DNA of 64,000 bases from Photobacterium leiognathi (GCF_030685535.1 NZ_CP131599.1:806001-870000), one strand, 5' to 3'; counted from the stretch's first letter, positions 29,151 to 39,077 are shown. Notes: generated by a model not told the origin, from the letters alone. Made by a program: numbers and translations.

Positions 29151-29540
29151 ATGGAAACAACATATATCACTGTCGATTTGGAGCTTCATGGAGATCAGCC
29201 ATTCTATACATTGCTGTCGTTTTTAAATCAAAAATACCAAGGGACGGAAATTTATCCGCCAGATCAATACCATTCTCAATGGATGGCAAATATTTCATTC
29301 ACTGATCACAGCTCAGCGAATCGCTGTTTGGAAATCCACTGTAAATGGCTTGAAAGTATGCCAGAAGACGTCAGAAAAGAATGGAATAATATTTCACATA
29401 AAGTGATGAATGTTGGCTACAACACATCATCGACTCACCAAGCATTCATTGAGCAAATCAAGCCGAGTGTGATCAAACAACTTGCAAATTTGGCGTTGGG
29501 ATTTGCGTTTACCTTATACCCAATAGAGCTTGAAGATTAA
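29151..29540 (+). CDS. Hypothetical protein
   Basis: A 129-aa soluble protein starting METTYITVDLELHGD, with a central segment rich in Trp and Cys (CLEIHCKWLESMPEDVRKEW). GAAAGGTAGT upstream is a fair ribosome site. No family recognised. lepB follows after 81 bases. Confidence 0.65.
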   Translation: METTYITVDLELHGDQPFYTLLSFLNQKYQGTEIYPPDQYHSQWMANISFTDHSSANRCLEIHCKWLESMPEDVRKEWNNISHKVMNVGYNTSSTHQAFIEQIKPSVIKQLANLALGFAFTLYPIELED

Positions 29541-29621
29541 TAACAGCTTTTCCTTAAATCGTTATCGCTCAAGTGGGATCAAAGTTTGCGAATTAAGGGC
29601 ATTTTCCTTAATAAGTTATTC

Positions 29622-30566
29622 ATGTTCAATATGCTAGAACTATTATTAGAACAATACATAGCCCTTGGACAAAACATGCTTTCATTTATCAACTCTGCGG
29701 AATTGTTTTCGCTAATACTCACTCTAGCTACTGTAATAACAGGGGGCGTTTTCTTTTTAGATAAGTACCGCTGGCAACCTCAACAAGAAAAAGAAACAGG
29801 CGTTACCGATAAAGAACAAACAGGGTGGGTTGCACAAGCTCGCTCTATGTTTCCTGTATTATTTGCCATTTTGATCATCCGTTCATTTATTATTGAGCCA
29901 TTTCAAATTCCTAGTGGTTCAATGCAACCAACTTTATTACCGGGTGATTTTATTGGGGTAGAGAAGTTTGCTTATGGTTTACATGATCCTGTATTTCACA
30001 AGACACTGATCCCAACGGGTAAGCCACAGCGTGGTGACATTACCGTATTTATCGATCCAGAAAACCCTAAGATTGATTTAATCAAACGGATTGTGGGTTT
30101 ACCGGGGGATACGGTTATTTACCGTGATAAAACCTTATACATTAAGCCTGCATGTAATGGTCAAAAAGTATGTCCGGCAGCGTATGAAGTGCCAAAACAA
30201 TTCGTAGGTGTTACTAAGTTTACTGAGCTAGGTACAGATCTCGATGAGTACAAAGAGCATTTAGGTAATGTAGAACACCATATTCTACGTGATCCTAATC
30301 TACCTGAAATGTATAGCCGTTATTACCAACAACCAGGTTCACCTGTTGGTGAGTGGGTTGTACCGAAAGGTCATTACTTTGCAATGGGTGATAACCGTGA
30401 TAACAGCCTTGATAGCCGTTATTGGGGCTTTATGCCAGAGCAAAACCTAGTAGGTAAAGCGACATTTATTTGGATTAGTTTCACCTTTAACCATAATCCT
30501 GATTCATCATGTCCAAGTTGGTTACCAAATGGGGTGAGATTCAATCGAATTGGCGCGATTCATTAA
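29622..30566 (+). CDS. lepB: Signal peptidase I
   Basis: Membrane serine protease that removes signal peptides at the periplasmic face of the inner membrane. Two N-terminal transmembrane segments precede the catalytic domain. The nucleophile is Ser100 in IPSGSMQPTLLPGD, the general base Lys155 in LIKRIVGLPGD, and the C-terminal signature is MGDNRDNSLDSRYWGF. I place the start at ATG 29622; a TTG upstream is in frame. 314 aa is normal for Vibrionaceae. rnc is not directly downstream, unlike the usual lepB-rnc order: a terminator follows. Confidence 0.93.
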   Translation: MFNMLELLLEQYIALGQNMLSFINSAELFSLILTLATVITGGVFFLDKYRWQPQQEKETGVTDKEQTGWVAQARSMFPVLFAILIIRSFIIEPFQIPSGSMQPTLLPGDFIGVEKFAYGLHDPVFHKTLIPTGKPQRGDITVFIDPENPKIDLIKRIVGLPGDTVIYRDKTLYIKPACNGQKVCPAAYEVPKQFVGVTKFTELGTDLDEYKEHLGNVEHHILRDPNLPEMYSRYYQQPGSPVGEWVVPKGHYFAMGDNRDNSLDSRYWGFMPEQNLVGKATFIWISFTFNHNPDSSCPSWLPNGVRFNRIGAIH

Positions 30567-30613
30567 ACGCGAATACCAAAGGCCGAATCAAATACTTAAC
30601 GTCTAAAACAGCA

Positions 30614-30646
30614 AACCGACATGCCAAAACATGTCGGTTTTTTATT
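30614..30646 (+). terminator. Intrinsic terminator of lepB
   Basis: A perfect 10-bp stem, AACCGACATG / CATGTCGGTT, with loop CCAAAA, then a T run. Confidence 0.93.
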
Positions 30647-30661
30647 AGCTATCATTTGTTT

Positions 30662-31777
30662 TTATTCGTAATAGCTACCTGAGATTAAGCCATATTTAGC
30701 AGATTCATCGTTCGTTACCCAGTGCTCACCTGATGCTGGTGCTGAATCTAGAGTGTATAGGTAGAAATCCACGCCTTTATTACCCAACATTTTTGCAAAG
30801 TAGGTCGCTTGTTTACGATGACTTAAATCTGTAAAAGGGAATTCTTTTGCTGTTTTATCATCTTCAGCCCAGCTATGAACACCCACTTGTTTCGTTAGCT
30901 CAATGTTAGTTACTGGCTGAGCTAGTTCTAAAATGCGTTCTTCACCAGCAGTAAATAAATCAGTACCACCAGAAAACACCGAACCATTGCGAGTCACCAT
31001 CGTTCCCATATGATTATTTCGAATCATCAAGCCAGTATACATATTAATATCATCATCCATGCTACCACCAATATGATTATCAAACTTCAATAGCATATTC
31101 TGACCGTAATAGTCTTGAACAATATTAGATAACTGCTGATAAGTTGTTAAACCTAACGATGAACGATTAAGATCACGCTCTGTGATATCCTGATTATCTT
31201 TTAAGAATTCGTTATAGAAGTCTTTAAATACAAATGAAGTTAAAATATCAATTTGATCGCTATAATATTCAACTGTTAATAAGGTTGAACCAATAACAGG
31301 TAAATATTCAATTTTATCGTTTTCATAAGTCAGCATGACATTATTCATATGCGGTATTGATGTTGATTGAATAAATGTCGAATCACCTGTTATGGATTTA
31401 TTAAACTCACCACAATCAAAAACTTCTTTGTACTTGTCTTTTTTATAAATAATACATCTTGCGTCATCACTAAAATCAATCATTAAATCAATATCATGAT
31501 CGTAATTATCAGCTAATTTCACAACCATTAACTCGTCACTCATTTGTTGTGCGAACTTAACGTGATGATAAATTGTACCGTCAAAAGAAAGGTCAAGACT
31601 GTTACGATACTGTTCACGATCATTTACAAGCTTCGCAATTTCTTCATCATTAAAATTGTAGTCTGCGGCAGGTTTAACTCGTGTCACTGTTTTTGTTTCT
31701 GAAGAACTCGAACCTGAATTACAGCCAGCAATAATAGAAAGTGAAGCAGCAAATAGCCATTGCTTATAATGTTTCAT
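30662..31777 (-). CDS. Hypothetical lipoprotein
   Basis: A 371-aa protein. The lipobox IIAGC (Cys18) is followed by a Ser-rich linker, so it is a lipoprotein. The mature domain contains SSLGLTTYQQLSNIV, SGGTDLFTAGEERI and VGVHSWAEDD, which give the look of an alpha/beta fold, but I recognise no family or catalytic set. The start at 31777 (MKHYKQWL) places the signal correctly. Single gene. Confidence 0.7.
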   Translation of the reverse strand: MKHYKQWLFAASLSIIAGCNSGSSSSETKTVTRVKPAADYNFNDEEIAKLVNDREQYRNSLDLSFDGTIYHHVKFAQQMSDELMVVKLADNYDHDIDLMIDFSDDARCIIYKKDKYKEVFDCGEFNKSITGDSTFIQSTSIPHMNNVMLTYENDKIEYLPVIGSTLLTVEYYSDQIDILTSFVFKDFYNEFLKDNQDITERDLNRSSLGLTTYQQLSNIVQDYYGQNMLLKFDNHIGGSMDDDINMYTGLMIRNNHMGTMVTRNGSVFSGGTDLFTAGEERILELAQPVTNIELTKQVGVHSWAEDDKTAKEFPFTDLSHRKQATYFAKMLGNKGVDFYLYTLDSAPASGEHWVTNDESAKYGLISGSYYE

Positions 31778-32168
31778 TAAACCCTCGATCATGTTTACGT
31801 GTTTGGTGTTGATGAATACGAGGTTATAGATTTTGTTAAAAACCGTCTAAACCATCACCACATAAAAACCAAACCAAAATCAAACCTTAAGTAACCACAT
31901 GATATTTAATTAAATAATTACAATATAAAAAGGCGACAAGTTTAAAAAACAACAAGTGATTGTAACGTTTAACTACGCTAATTTTAGTTACATTGTCACT
32001 TTACCCATAGTAACTAACATTACACTGTCACTTTTTGTGTGTTTTTTACTCTGGTTAATATTAGAAATTAGCTACCTTAGGGATATAAAAAAGCCTGTAC
32101 TGATAGCTCAATACAGGCAAACGAACGATAAAGATAAAATAGTAAAAAGGATTAGCAATGAAAGGAGG
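31778..32168. other. Intergenic region between two lipoprotein genes
   Basis: About 390 AT-rich bases between two minus-strand genes. An 80-codon plus-strand frame from a GTG at 31956 is present but overlaps the next gene and looks accidental. A strong AAAGGAGGT at 32161-32169 is not followed by any plus-strand gene. Confidence 0.4.
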
Positions 32169-32564
32169 TTAATAAACTTCTACGTCATATTGTTTTAATT
32201 GCTTCATGTCTTCAACTTTAATTGCAGTACCGCCCGTATAAGGAGCCCCCCAAGAAAAAGCAGTAACTGTATGACCACCATATAAATCAATAACGGCATT
32301 CGCACCAATTTTTCTCGCTTCATCGGCTAGTAGTGGATATAAGGTCACCACACTGTCATAACCATATCTGGCATTGGCTTTAACTTTACCTACTTCTGTA
32401 TATTTTACATTAGCTAGTAAATCAGACTTGATAATATAAACCCGTCCTTTAGTTTGCTGACTAATAGGTAAATTAGGCACATTAGATGAAGATACATTAC
32501 TTGCCGCACAACCTGTTAATAATAGCCCTAGCACTAATGCTGAGCATAGTTGTTTAAATTTCAT
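32169..32564 (-). CDS. Small lipoprotein, YbjQ/RcsF-like core
   Basis: A 131-aa lipoprotein with lipobox LLTGC (Cys19). The body (VYIIKSDLLANVKYTEVGKV, then LADEARKIGANAVIDLYGG) has the beta-alpha-beta pattern of YbjQ/RcsF-like small domains. The cysteines needed for the RcsF disulphides are absent. Function unknown. Confidence 0.65.
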   Translation of the reverse strand: MKFKQLCSALVLGLLLTGCAASNVSSSNVPNLPISQQTKGRVYIIKSDLLANVKYTEVGKVKANARYGYDSVVTLYPLLADEARKIGANAVIDLYGGHTVTAFSWGAPYTGGTAIKVEDMKQLKQYDVEVY

Positions 32565-32814
32565 AGATTACTAATATTTTATTAAGAAGATGCGGATACT
32601 TTAATGTTCTCATTGAAATTAAACCAAACAGAAATCAAATAAATTTCAAATCATTATAAATAACACTATTAATATAGTTGTTATATATCCCTAATTTTAG
32701 TTGGTTTTTGTCATAGATTGACTCAGATATACTGCGTCGACTTTAAAAAAGTCTATGGTTATAAAATACGGATAACGCTCTGGATTTACGCTCCAGCTCG
32801 CAGAAGGAAAAAAC

Positions 32815-33798
32815 ATGTCTCAATACGTTGTATGTGCGCTGTATAAATTTGTTGCACTTGATGATTACCAACAGATCCAACAGCCACTAAAAGATCTATT
32901 AGAAGCCAATAACATCCGTGGCACATTGCTACTGGCCAGCGAAGGGATCAACGGAACTGTAGCTGGTAAACGAGAATCTATTAATGCGTTACTAAAGTGG
33001 TTTAAACAAGATCCGCGCTTAGCCGACGTTGTTTATAAAGAGTCATTTAATGCAGAGCAGCCATTTAACCGCACCAAGGTAAAACTTAAGAAAGAAATCG
33101 TTACCATGGGTGTAGAGGGGATCGATCCTCGTCACGTGGTGGGAACCTATGTAAAACCAAAAGAGTGGAATGCTCTTATTTCTGATCCTGATGTTGTTCT
33201 GGTTGATACCCGTAATGATTACGAAGTCGATATTGGTACTTTCAAAAATGCCGTAAACCCAAATACAGAAACCTTCCGCGAGTTTCCGCAATACGTGAAA
33301 GACAACCTCGATCCTAACAAACACAAAAAGGTTGCGATGTTCTGTACTGGCGGTATTCGCTGCGAAAAATCAACCGCATACATGAAAGAGCAAGGCTTTG
33401 AAGAGGTCTATCATCTTGAAGGCGGTATTCTTAAATACCTAGAAGAAGTCCCACAAGAAGAAAGCATGTGGGAAGGTGATTGCTACGTGTTTGATGGCCG
33501 TGTAGCGGTTAATCATCAACTAGAAAAAAGTGATTACGATGTGTGTAATGCCTGTCGATTACCAATCACTGAACAAGACAAAGCTTCTGAGCATTTTGAA
33601 CAAGGGGTAAGTTGTCCGAAATGTATTGATAAACACAGCGATGAGCAAAAAGCCCGTTTCCGTGAACGTGAAAAACAAGTGCAATTAGCAAATGCCCGTG
33701 GCGAAACCCATGTTGGTGGTGATGCAGCACAACTTATAGAACAACGTAAAAAAGCCAAACTTGACCATAAAGAGCTGCAACGTGCGGCTAAAAAGTAA
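32815..33798 (+). CDS. trhO: tRNA uridine(34) hydroxylase TrhO (rhodanese family)
   Basis: A 327-aa cytosolic enzyme that hydroxylates U34 of tRNA with oxygen. An N-terminal acylphosphatase-like region ([16 protein letters not shown]) is followed by a rhodanese domain with catalytic Cys177 in [18 protein letters not shown]-terminal zinc-like cluster (CNACRLPI, then CPKC) is typical of the YceA family. GAAGGA precedes the ATG. Confidence 0.95.
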   Translation: MSQYVVCALYKFVALDDYQQIQQPLKDLLEANNIRGTLLLASEGINGTVAGKRESINALLKWFKQDPRLADVVYKESFNAEQPFNRTKVKLKKEIVTMGVEGIDPRHVVGTYVKPKEWNALISDPDVVLVDTRNDYEVDIGTFKNAVNPNTETFREFPQYVKDNLDPNKHKKVAMFCTGGIRCEKSTAYMKEQGFEEVYHLEGGILKYLEEVPQEESMWEGDCYVFDGRVAVNHQLEKSDYDVCNACRLPITEQDKASEHFEQGVSCPKCIDKHSDEQKARFREREKQVQLANARGETHVGGDAAQLIEQRKKAKLDHKELQRAAKK

Positions 33799-34112
33799 AT
33801 AGTACAAACACAAAAGGAATAGGTAGCCATGCTTATTCCTTTGTTATAACTCAGCTTATATGTTGATATTTAACCTACCGTTGCATACACACAGCCAATT
33901 CAAACCCAGCTAGATATTATTAACACAAATACAAATTATACACTGTTCAGTTTCCATTCATAATCTATTCATATACTTGCCGACCTAAACAAATAGCGTC
34001 ACTTAAATAGTAGATAAACCGTCTGCTTCTACTTATTCATATAATTATAAAAAACATATAAATATCAATAAATAAGCTTATAACATAAGCCTGTTTACTG
34101 ATAGGAGATAAC
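33799..34112. other. Intergenic region, trhO to outer-membrane protein gene
   Basis: About 310 AT-rich bases. It begins with a hairpin AAGGAATA / TATTCCTT (33814-33841) that can terminate trhO. I see nothing else beyond AGGAG before the next gene. Confidence 0.5.
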
Positions 34113-34652
34113 ATGCGATTAAAAACAGCTTTCACTTTATTATCACTTACTTTGCTATCTCAAACTGCAGTAGCGAACGAGAATATCATTGGTGGATCTA
34201 TTGGCTATGGTACCCAAGATTTTAATTTAAAATACGATGCCAATGATGGAGATACCGTAGCATTTGATATCTATTACCGTCATATGCTTAGCGATCACAT
34301 GGGTGTAGAAGCCGATTATACCCGAAGCTACGATGGTATTTTTAGCGACTTTACCAGCTTGCTATCATCTGCTGATGTATCGTCATACGGTGGGCCACGT
34401 TTGTCACTGTATGGGCAATATCCACTAAGTCACGGTAATGCACTTTACGCAAAAGTTGGTGTTGCTTATCACGATGTTGATTACAAAATGAATAACGTAA
34501 AACACAATGAAAGTAAGGTTGGTGCTGATCTGCAAGTGGGTTGGGAAAAACGCTTCCACAACGGAATGGGTATCAACGTAGGTTACCAGTTTGCTGACAG
34601 CTCAATTTTAACTATGAACAATTTCTATGTCGGCACAAGCTACCGCTTTTAA
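34113..34652 (+). CDS. Outer-membrane beta-barrel protein
   Basis: A 179-aa protein with a signal peptide (1-21, ending AVA-NE). The mature part alternates aromatic and polar residues in strand-length blocks (GGSIGYGTQDFNLKYD, LYAKVGVAYHDVDYKM) and ends GTSYRF with a terminal Phe, the barrel-assembly signal. It is of the OmpW/Opa-like small porin type. Ligand unknown. Confidence 0.82.
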   Translation: MRLKTAFTLLSLTLLSQTAVANENIIGGSIGYGTQDFNLKYDANDGDTVAFDIYYRHMLSDHMGVEADYTRSYDGIFSDFTSLLSSADVSSYGGPRLSLYGQYPLSHGNALYAKVGVAYHDVDYKMNNVKHNESKVGADLQVGWEKRFHNGMGINVGYQFADSSILTMNNFYVGTSYRF

Positions 34653-34675
34653 TCGCCTTTCCTAGCTCTAATTAT

Positions 34676-34774
34676 TATCCGCTACAGGGGATAATATTAA
34701 AATATCCTTTATAGCGGATAAATTGAAAATATCCGCTGTAGGGGATATGCTTTAAATAACCTTTATAGCGGATA
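34676..34774. promoter_or_regulatory. Four HipB operators upstream of hipBA
   Basis: Four 18-bp sites of the form TATCC-N8-GGATA start at 34676, 34703, 34730 and 34757, exactly 27 bp apart; the last has TAACC in its left half. The spacers alternate GCTACAGG / TTTATAGC / GCTGTAGG / TTTATAGC. The consensus is identical to the E. coli HipB operator. They end 17 bases before hipB, so autoregulation is expected. Confidence 0.93.
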
Positions 34775-34790
34775 ATTTAAAGTGGGAACC

Positions 34791-35051
34791 ATGCAAATCA
34801 CATCAGCTAAAATGCTCGCCAATGCCGTGCGAGACCAACGAAAAGCCCAAAGCAGAACCCAAAGTGATACAGCTAAACTGGTGGGGATTAAACAAACCAC
34901 CGTATCTGCGTTTGAAAATAACCCAGAAAGTACCAAGCTAGAAACGCTTTTTAAATTACTCGCCGCGTTAGATCTAGAGCTCCATGTTCAACCACGTAAC
35001 ACAAACACCGAACCACACACCACACAACAGAAATGGAATGAGGAGTGGTAA
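34791..35051 (+). CDS. hipB: HipB antitoxin, XRE-family DNA-binding protein
   Basis: An 86-aa Cro/CI-type HTH protein (SRTQSDTAKLVGIKQTTVSAFENNPESTKLETLFKLLAAL). It neutralises HipA and represses the operon. ATG 34791 is used; a GTG 9 bases upstream is in frame. The hipA gene starts two bases after its stop, with AGGAG inside the hipB end, showing coupled translation. Confidence 0.93.
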   Translation: MQITSAKMLANAVRDQRKAQSRTQSDTAKLVGIKQTTVSAFENNPESTKLETLFKLLAALDLELHVQPRNTNTEPHTTQQKWNEEW

Positions 35052-35053
35052 AC

Positions 35054-36352
35054 ATGGACGTGTTAACGGTTGCAATGAATGGGATCTTAGTCGGCAGCTT
35101 AACCAAAGCAAGCTCTGGTGCAATATCGTTTCAATATGATCCATCATGGTTATCACGACCTGGTGCCCGTGCGATTTCACTTTCTATGCCGTTACGTCAC
35201 GATGCTTATCATGGTGATATTCCTTACAACTTCTTCGATAACTTATTGCCTGATAACGAAGAAATTCGCAGCCGTATTCAAACTCGTTTTCAAGCAGCCA
35301 CTAAACGACCTTTTGATTTACTAAGTAAAATAGGCAGTGATTGTGTTGGTGCTATTCAGCTTTATTCACCACAACATAGCCTACAAGATGTGAGGCAAAT
35401 ACAGACAGAGCCATTAACTGAAGCTCGTATGGCACAGGTATTACGAGGTTACCAAAGTGATGCGCCGCTAGGAATGCTAGATGATATGGACGATTTTCGT
35501 ATCTCTATTGCAGGCGCACAGGAAAAAACAGGCCTGTTATGGTATCAAGATCAGTGGCATTTACCGTTAGGTTCGACCCCAACGAGTCATATTCTGAAAT
35601 TGCCAATAGGGATCTTACCGCACAAAAACATAGACTTAAGCGATAGCTGTGAAAATGAATGGCTATGTTTAAAAATCGCGGCTGCATTTGGCTTTGAAGT
35701 GAACGATGCCAACATCATCTATGTTGAAGAAGTAAAAGCATTAGCATTAACCCGTTTTGATCGTCGATGGTCACAAGATGGCAGTTGGCTAATGCGTTTA
35801 CCCCAAGAAGACATGTGCCAAGCGTTAGGTGTTGCACCTGCATTAAAATATGAATCAGACGGTGGGCCTAACATTGCCAGTATCATGCAATTTCTATTAG
35901 GTTCACGAACATCCACCCAAGATCGAGAAATGTTTTTTAAAGCACAGATCTTGTTTTGGTTGTTAGCAGCCATTGATGGACACGGTAAAAATTTCAGCTT
36001 ATTTCTAGAGCCTGAAAGCCGCTATAGCATGACACCGCTATACGACATCATTTCTGCTTATCCTTTAATGGATTCAAACAGTATTCCAAAACAGAAAGCA
36101 AAAATGGCGATGGCATTAACGGGCACCAAGAAATATTACAAATGGCAAACCATTCAGCCTCGTCATTTTTTAAGTACAGCAAAAGCGGTCGGATTTTCGA
36201 CTCAACGTGCTAATGAATTAATGTCTGAAATGAAAACCCAAGCACCAAGTGCGATAGAAAAAGTCCGTCAGCAATTGCCTAACGATTTTCCTACTGAGAT
36301 TAGTGAGTCGATATTTAATGGGGTATTAAAGCAAGCAGGGCGATTGGTATAA
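35054..36352 (+). CDS. hipA: HipA toxin, Ser/Thr kinase
   Basis: A 432-aa kinase toxin closely similar to E. coli HipA, which phosphorylates glutamyl-tRNA synthetase and induces persistence. Visible: FNFFDNLLPD-like NFFDNLLPDNEE, Ser151 in FRISIAGAQEKTG (the autophosphorylation serine of HipA), LPQEDMCQALG, and the catalytic loop DGHGKNFSLF with Asp308. The frame is intact. Together with hipB and four operators this appears a complete module. Confidence 0.95.
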   Translation: MDVLTVAMNGILVGSLTKASSGAISFQYDPSWLSRPGARAISLSMPLRHDAYHGDIPYNFFDNLLPDNEEIRSRIQTRFQAATKRPFDLLSKIGSDCVGAIQLYSPQHSLQDVRQIQTEPLTEARMAQVLRGYQSDAPLGMLDDMDDFRISIAGAQEKTGLLWYQDQWHLPLGSTPTSHILKLPIGILPHKNIDLSDSCENEWLCLKIAAAFGFEVNDANIIYVEEVKALALTRFDRRWSQDGSWLMRLPQEDMCQALGVAPALKYESDGGPNIASIMQFLLGSRTSTQDREMFFKAQILFWLLAAIDGHGKNFSLFLEPESRYSMTPLYDIISAYPLMDSNSIPKQKAKMAMALTGTKKYYKWQTIQPRHFLSTAKAVGFSTQRANELMSEMKTQAPSAIEKVRQQLPNDFPTEISESIFNGVLKQAGRLV

Positions 36353-36366
36353 AAGCCAAGTATAAA

Positions 36367-36396
36367 CAAGGCATGAGCAAACAGCCCATGCCTTAA
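36367..36396 (+). terminator. Probable hipBA terminator
   Basis: The stem AAGGCATG / CATGCCTT with a 10-base loop; the T tail is weak. Confidence 0.5.
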
Positions 36397-36424
36397 TACT
36401 TATGCCTTCAGAATTAGGGCTTAA

Positions 36425-37231
36425 TTAACCAAGAGTAGGATAGTCGGTATAACCATGGTCATTACCGCCAAATAACGTCGCACCATCCAGTTCTGCCAAT
36501 GGTTGTTGCTGTTGTAGGCGCGATACAAAATCAGGATTAGCCACAAACGGACGTCCAAACGCCACCAAATCCGCATATCCTTTATTTAGCACTTCATCCG
36601 CACGCGCTTGCGTGTAACTGCCAGCAACAATGATCGTATTAGTGAAATACTTACGCAGATCAATTCTAAACTGTTCAGGGATAACTGGTGCATCTTCCCA
36701 ATCCGCTTCCGATAAATGCAGATAACCAATACCACGGGCTTGAAGTTGTTTTGCCGCCTCTAAAATAGTCGGGACAATATCAGGACAATTCATATCTTTA
36801 AAAGTGATGAAGGGCGCAAGTCGAACACCCACTTTATTAGCACCAATGACAAGACTAACGGCATCAACCACTTCTAATAAGAAGCGAATACGGTTTTCTA
36901 TAGTGACACCGTAACCATCTGTACGGTGATTAGAGTTAGTACGTAAAAACTGATCGATAAGATAGCCATTACCGCCATGAATTTCGACACCATCAAAACC
37001 AGCATCAATGGCACGTTGCGCAGCATAAGCAAAATCCGCAACAACCCGATCAATATCCGCTTGTGTCATTGCTCTTGGCTCAACGCAATCGACCATGTTG
37101 CCATTGCCTTGTTCATCCGCAATCCACACCTTAGTTTCAACAGGTCTAAGTGCCGATGGCGCAATCGGCTTATCACCATTTTGAAATACAGGGTGAGACA
37201 CACGCCCAACATGCCATAGCTGGCAGAACAT
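36425..37231 (-). pseudogene. 5'-truncated NADH:flavin oxidoreductase (old yellow enzyme) gene
   Basis: 268 residues matching the C-terminal three quarters of NemA-type alkene reductases: LWHVGRVSHP, FDGVEIHGGNGYLIDQF, VGVRLAPF and the GRPFVANPDF phosphate site near the end. Full-length members have about 360 aa, so about 95 N-terminal residues with part of the FMN site are lost. The break abuts the LysR remnant head to head, so one deletion probably removed both 5' ends and the shared promoter. Not expected to give an active enzyme. Confidence 0.85.
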
Positions 37232-37239
37232 GGCCGCGC

Positions 37240-37551
37240 CGTTCTTATGTACCTAATCGCAGTACTAGGCATATCTCTTTAACCGAATCTGGCGCGCTGT
37301 ACCATCAGGCCTGTTTAGAGATCATCGATAGCGTAAAAGAGACAGAAAACTTACTTCAAACCGGTAGCCAAGAAGTGCGCGGAACGCTAAAGATCTCAGC
37401 GCCACGAGACATAGGCAAACAATATATCTCACCAATACCAAGCAGCAAAACCAATGACTACGAGAAAAATCAACTTCTTCATACCATTCCTTGTGTTGTT
37501 ATAAACAGTAAAATCAAACACAGCAATCCTTGCGGTTTAAAAGCGGTTTAA
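37240..37551 (+). pseudogene. LysR regulator gene fragment
   Basis: In frame from about 37240, the residues NRSTRHISLTESGALYHQAC then GTLKISAPRDIGKQYISPI are the middle of a LysR regulator (end of the wing helix and start of the effector domain). The helix-turn-helix before it is missing, and after about 37445 the sequence no longer resembles the family. It lies divergent to the truncated flavin oxidoreductase gene, the normal order for this pair. Confidence 0.75.
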
Positions 37552-37802
37552 TATACAAAACAATGAATATGAGCATTTGTGTAAAACTTCACACAATAGC
37601 AATAACACTAACTCTCAGATACTAAATGTGTCGAATCCTAGACGTAAATAGCGATGTAATACGCTGATATATCAATAGGAAATAGAAGGGGGATCACAGG
37701 CTAAATTAAAGAGGAAATAGTACAATTATAAAAGTTGTTTTTAATTGCATCATTAATTAATCGTTATTAAAGCTAACAATACTGTTAGCTTTAATATATA
37801 CG

Positions 37803-38548
37803 TCAGAATGGAATATCATCATCAAAATCAATAACTTTTGTAGTGGTATTCTTTTGATTACTTCTTAAACGTTCTCTAGCAGCCAACAGTCCATCTCGCG
37901 CACTCATTGTTGGCACTTGTTGTAAACCATCATTAAGTGATTGAGTTATTTCAATAGAAGACAATTTCTTTTGCATTGTAGAAACATTTTCCATAAGAGA
38001 ATCTAATTTTATTTGAATCAAAGCTCCTTCACGCTCTTCACCAGACATAGAATTTCGAGGTACCTCTGCTGGTGACGTTAACTCTAATAAACGTATAAGA
38101 GAATTTACTTCACCTTTATTGTCTTTCTTATTGTATGTTTCAATTAACATATCACGTAATCGATGGACTGCACTTTTTACATCACGATGCTTCATCTCAT
38201 GATTATAGTCACAATACCTTAATCCATTAATATCAAAAGGAGCATCTGTAATATTATCTTTTAATAAGACAGTAGGTAAATCGAATGCCTGTCTCAATCC
38301 TAGTTCATAAAACACATTAGGATTCTTAGAGCTTATATCGCAAATAGCAATCGGTGACTTAATCACATTTTTTAAGATATCCAACTGAATTAAATTAGAG
38401 TTTTTCGTTTCATCAGCCCGTACAGGGAGCATGTCAGCTTCTTCAATAGCGGGTTTTATAATATAAGAAAGTGAGAATCTTCATAACCTTTTTGGTTTGA
38501 GATTGGCATGATAACAAAACATTTAACTTTTTCTAAACTGCTACTCAC
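37803..38548 (-). pseudogene. Frameshifted TIR / nucleoside-deoxyribosyltransferase-like gene
   Basis: The long frame (37803-38432) has ICDISSKNPNVFYELGLRQAF, the hallmark of nucleotide-binding TIR/NDT-like domains. Its natural N-terminus continues upstream without a start (IIKPAIEEADMLPVRADE). A second frame just above it supplies KCFVIMPISNQKGYEDSHF, the normal first strand. The two must be joined by a shift near 38465-38472, a few bases being lost. A GTG at 38548 is a possible original start. The C-terminal 90 residues are a linker and coiled coil. Probably inactive; it directly flanks the island. Confidence 0.7.
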
Positions 38549-38920
38549 TAAGGCACCAATGTTAATTCTGGTTTATACGTCTAAAGGTAGCATTTTTTAT
38601 TTAAAAACAAATCAGTTAGAAATACTTTATGCAAAACATATGCATTTAGTAACAAATTCTATAAAGGTCTATAAATTTCTCACTATCAAAGATAAAAAAT
38701 GGTACCTAGGATTCTAAACACTAAGAAATCATGACACCCTACATTGGTGCGCATTATGTACCTTATGTTAAATATGTCTGGTTTTAAGTTAAGTTCATGA
38801 GCAGATCAATATCAACAACTTAGCCTCATCCTAAGCACTTGCCAAAGTTTCGTGATGGGCTTACGATAACTTCACAAAATTAAATTTTGGGTTTTTGTTA
38901 GGTTCATAGAATGCTGACTA

Positions 38921-39021
38921 TTTAACAGTATTCTTGATTTACCATAAAATAGGTAATAAACATCAATATAGTTGTTCTGCGAACGCTAAGCATTCTTGTA
39001 CAACTATATTTTGCTATTACC
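38921..39021. repeat. Left attachment-like direct repeat of the island
   Basis: 101 bp repeated at 63510-63611. Shared blocks are TTTAACAGTATT, GATTTACCATAAAATAGGTA and TTGTTCTGCGAACGCT then GCATTCTT, ending ATTACC. Inside is a dyad: AATATAGTTGT (38965-38975) and ACAACTATATT (39000-39010) flank the conserved core. GGTAAT and ATTACC form an outer dyad. It ends 57 bases before ginA. Taken as the left end of the integrated element. Confidence 0.8.
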
Positions 39022-39077
39022 TTGGTGACTTAAACAAGGATCTCAAATTAAATACTTTGAGGGCTTTCGTTAGGTTC

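Noticed and set aside
31956..32198. 80-codon plus-strand frame from GTG
   Set aside because: AT-rich, overlaps the 3' end of a convincing lipoprotein gene, no good ribosome site.
38508..38717. 69-codon plus-strand frame
   Set aside because: It runs antisense through the conserved start of the frameshifted TIR-like gene.
38934..39077. N-terminal extension of ginA (frame open from TTG 38934)
   Set aside because: It is a translation of the attachment repeat; the second ginA copy starts at the position matching 39078.
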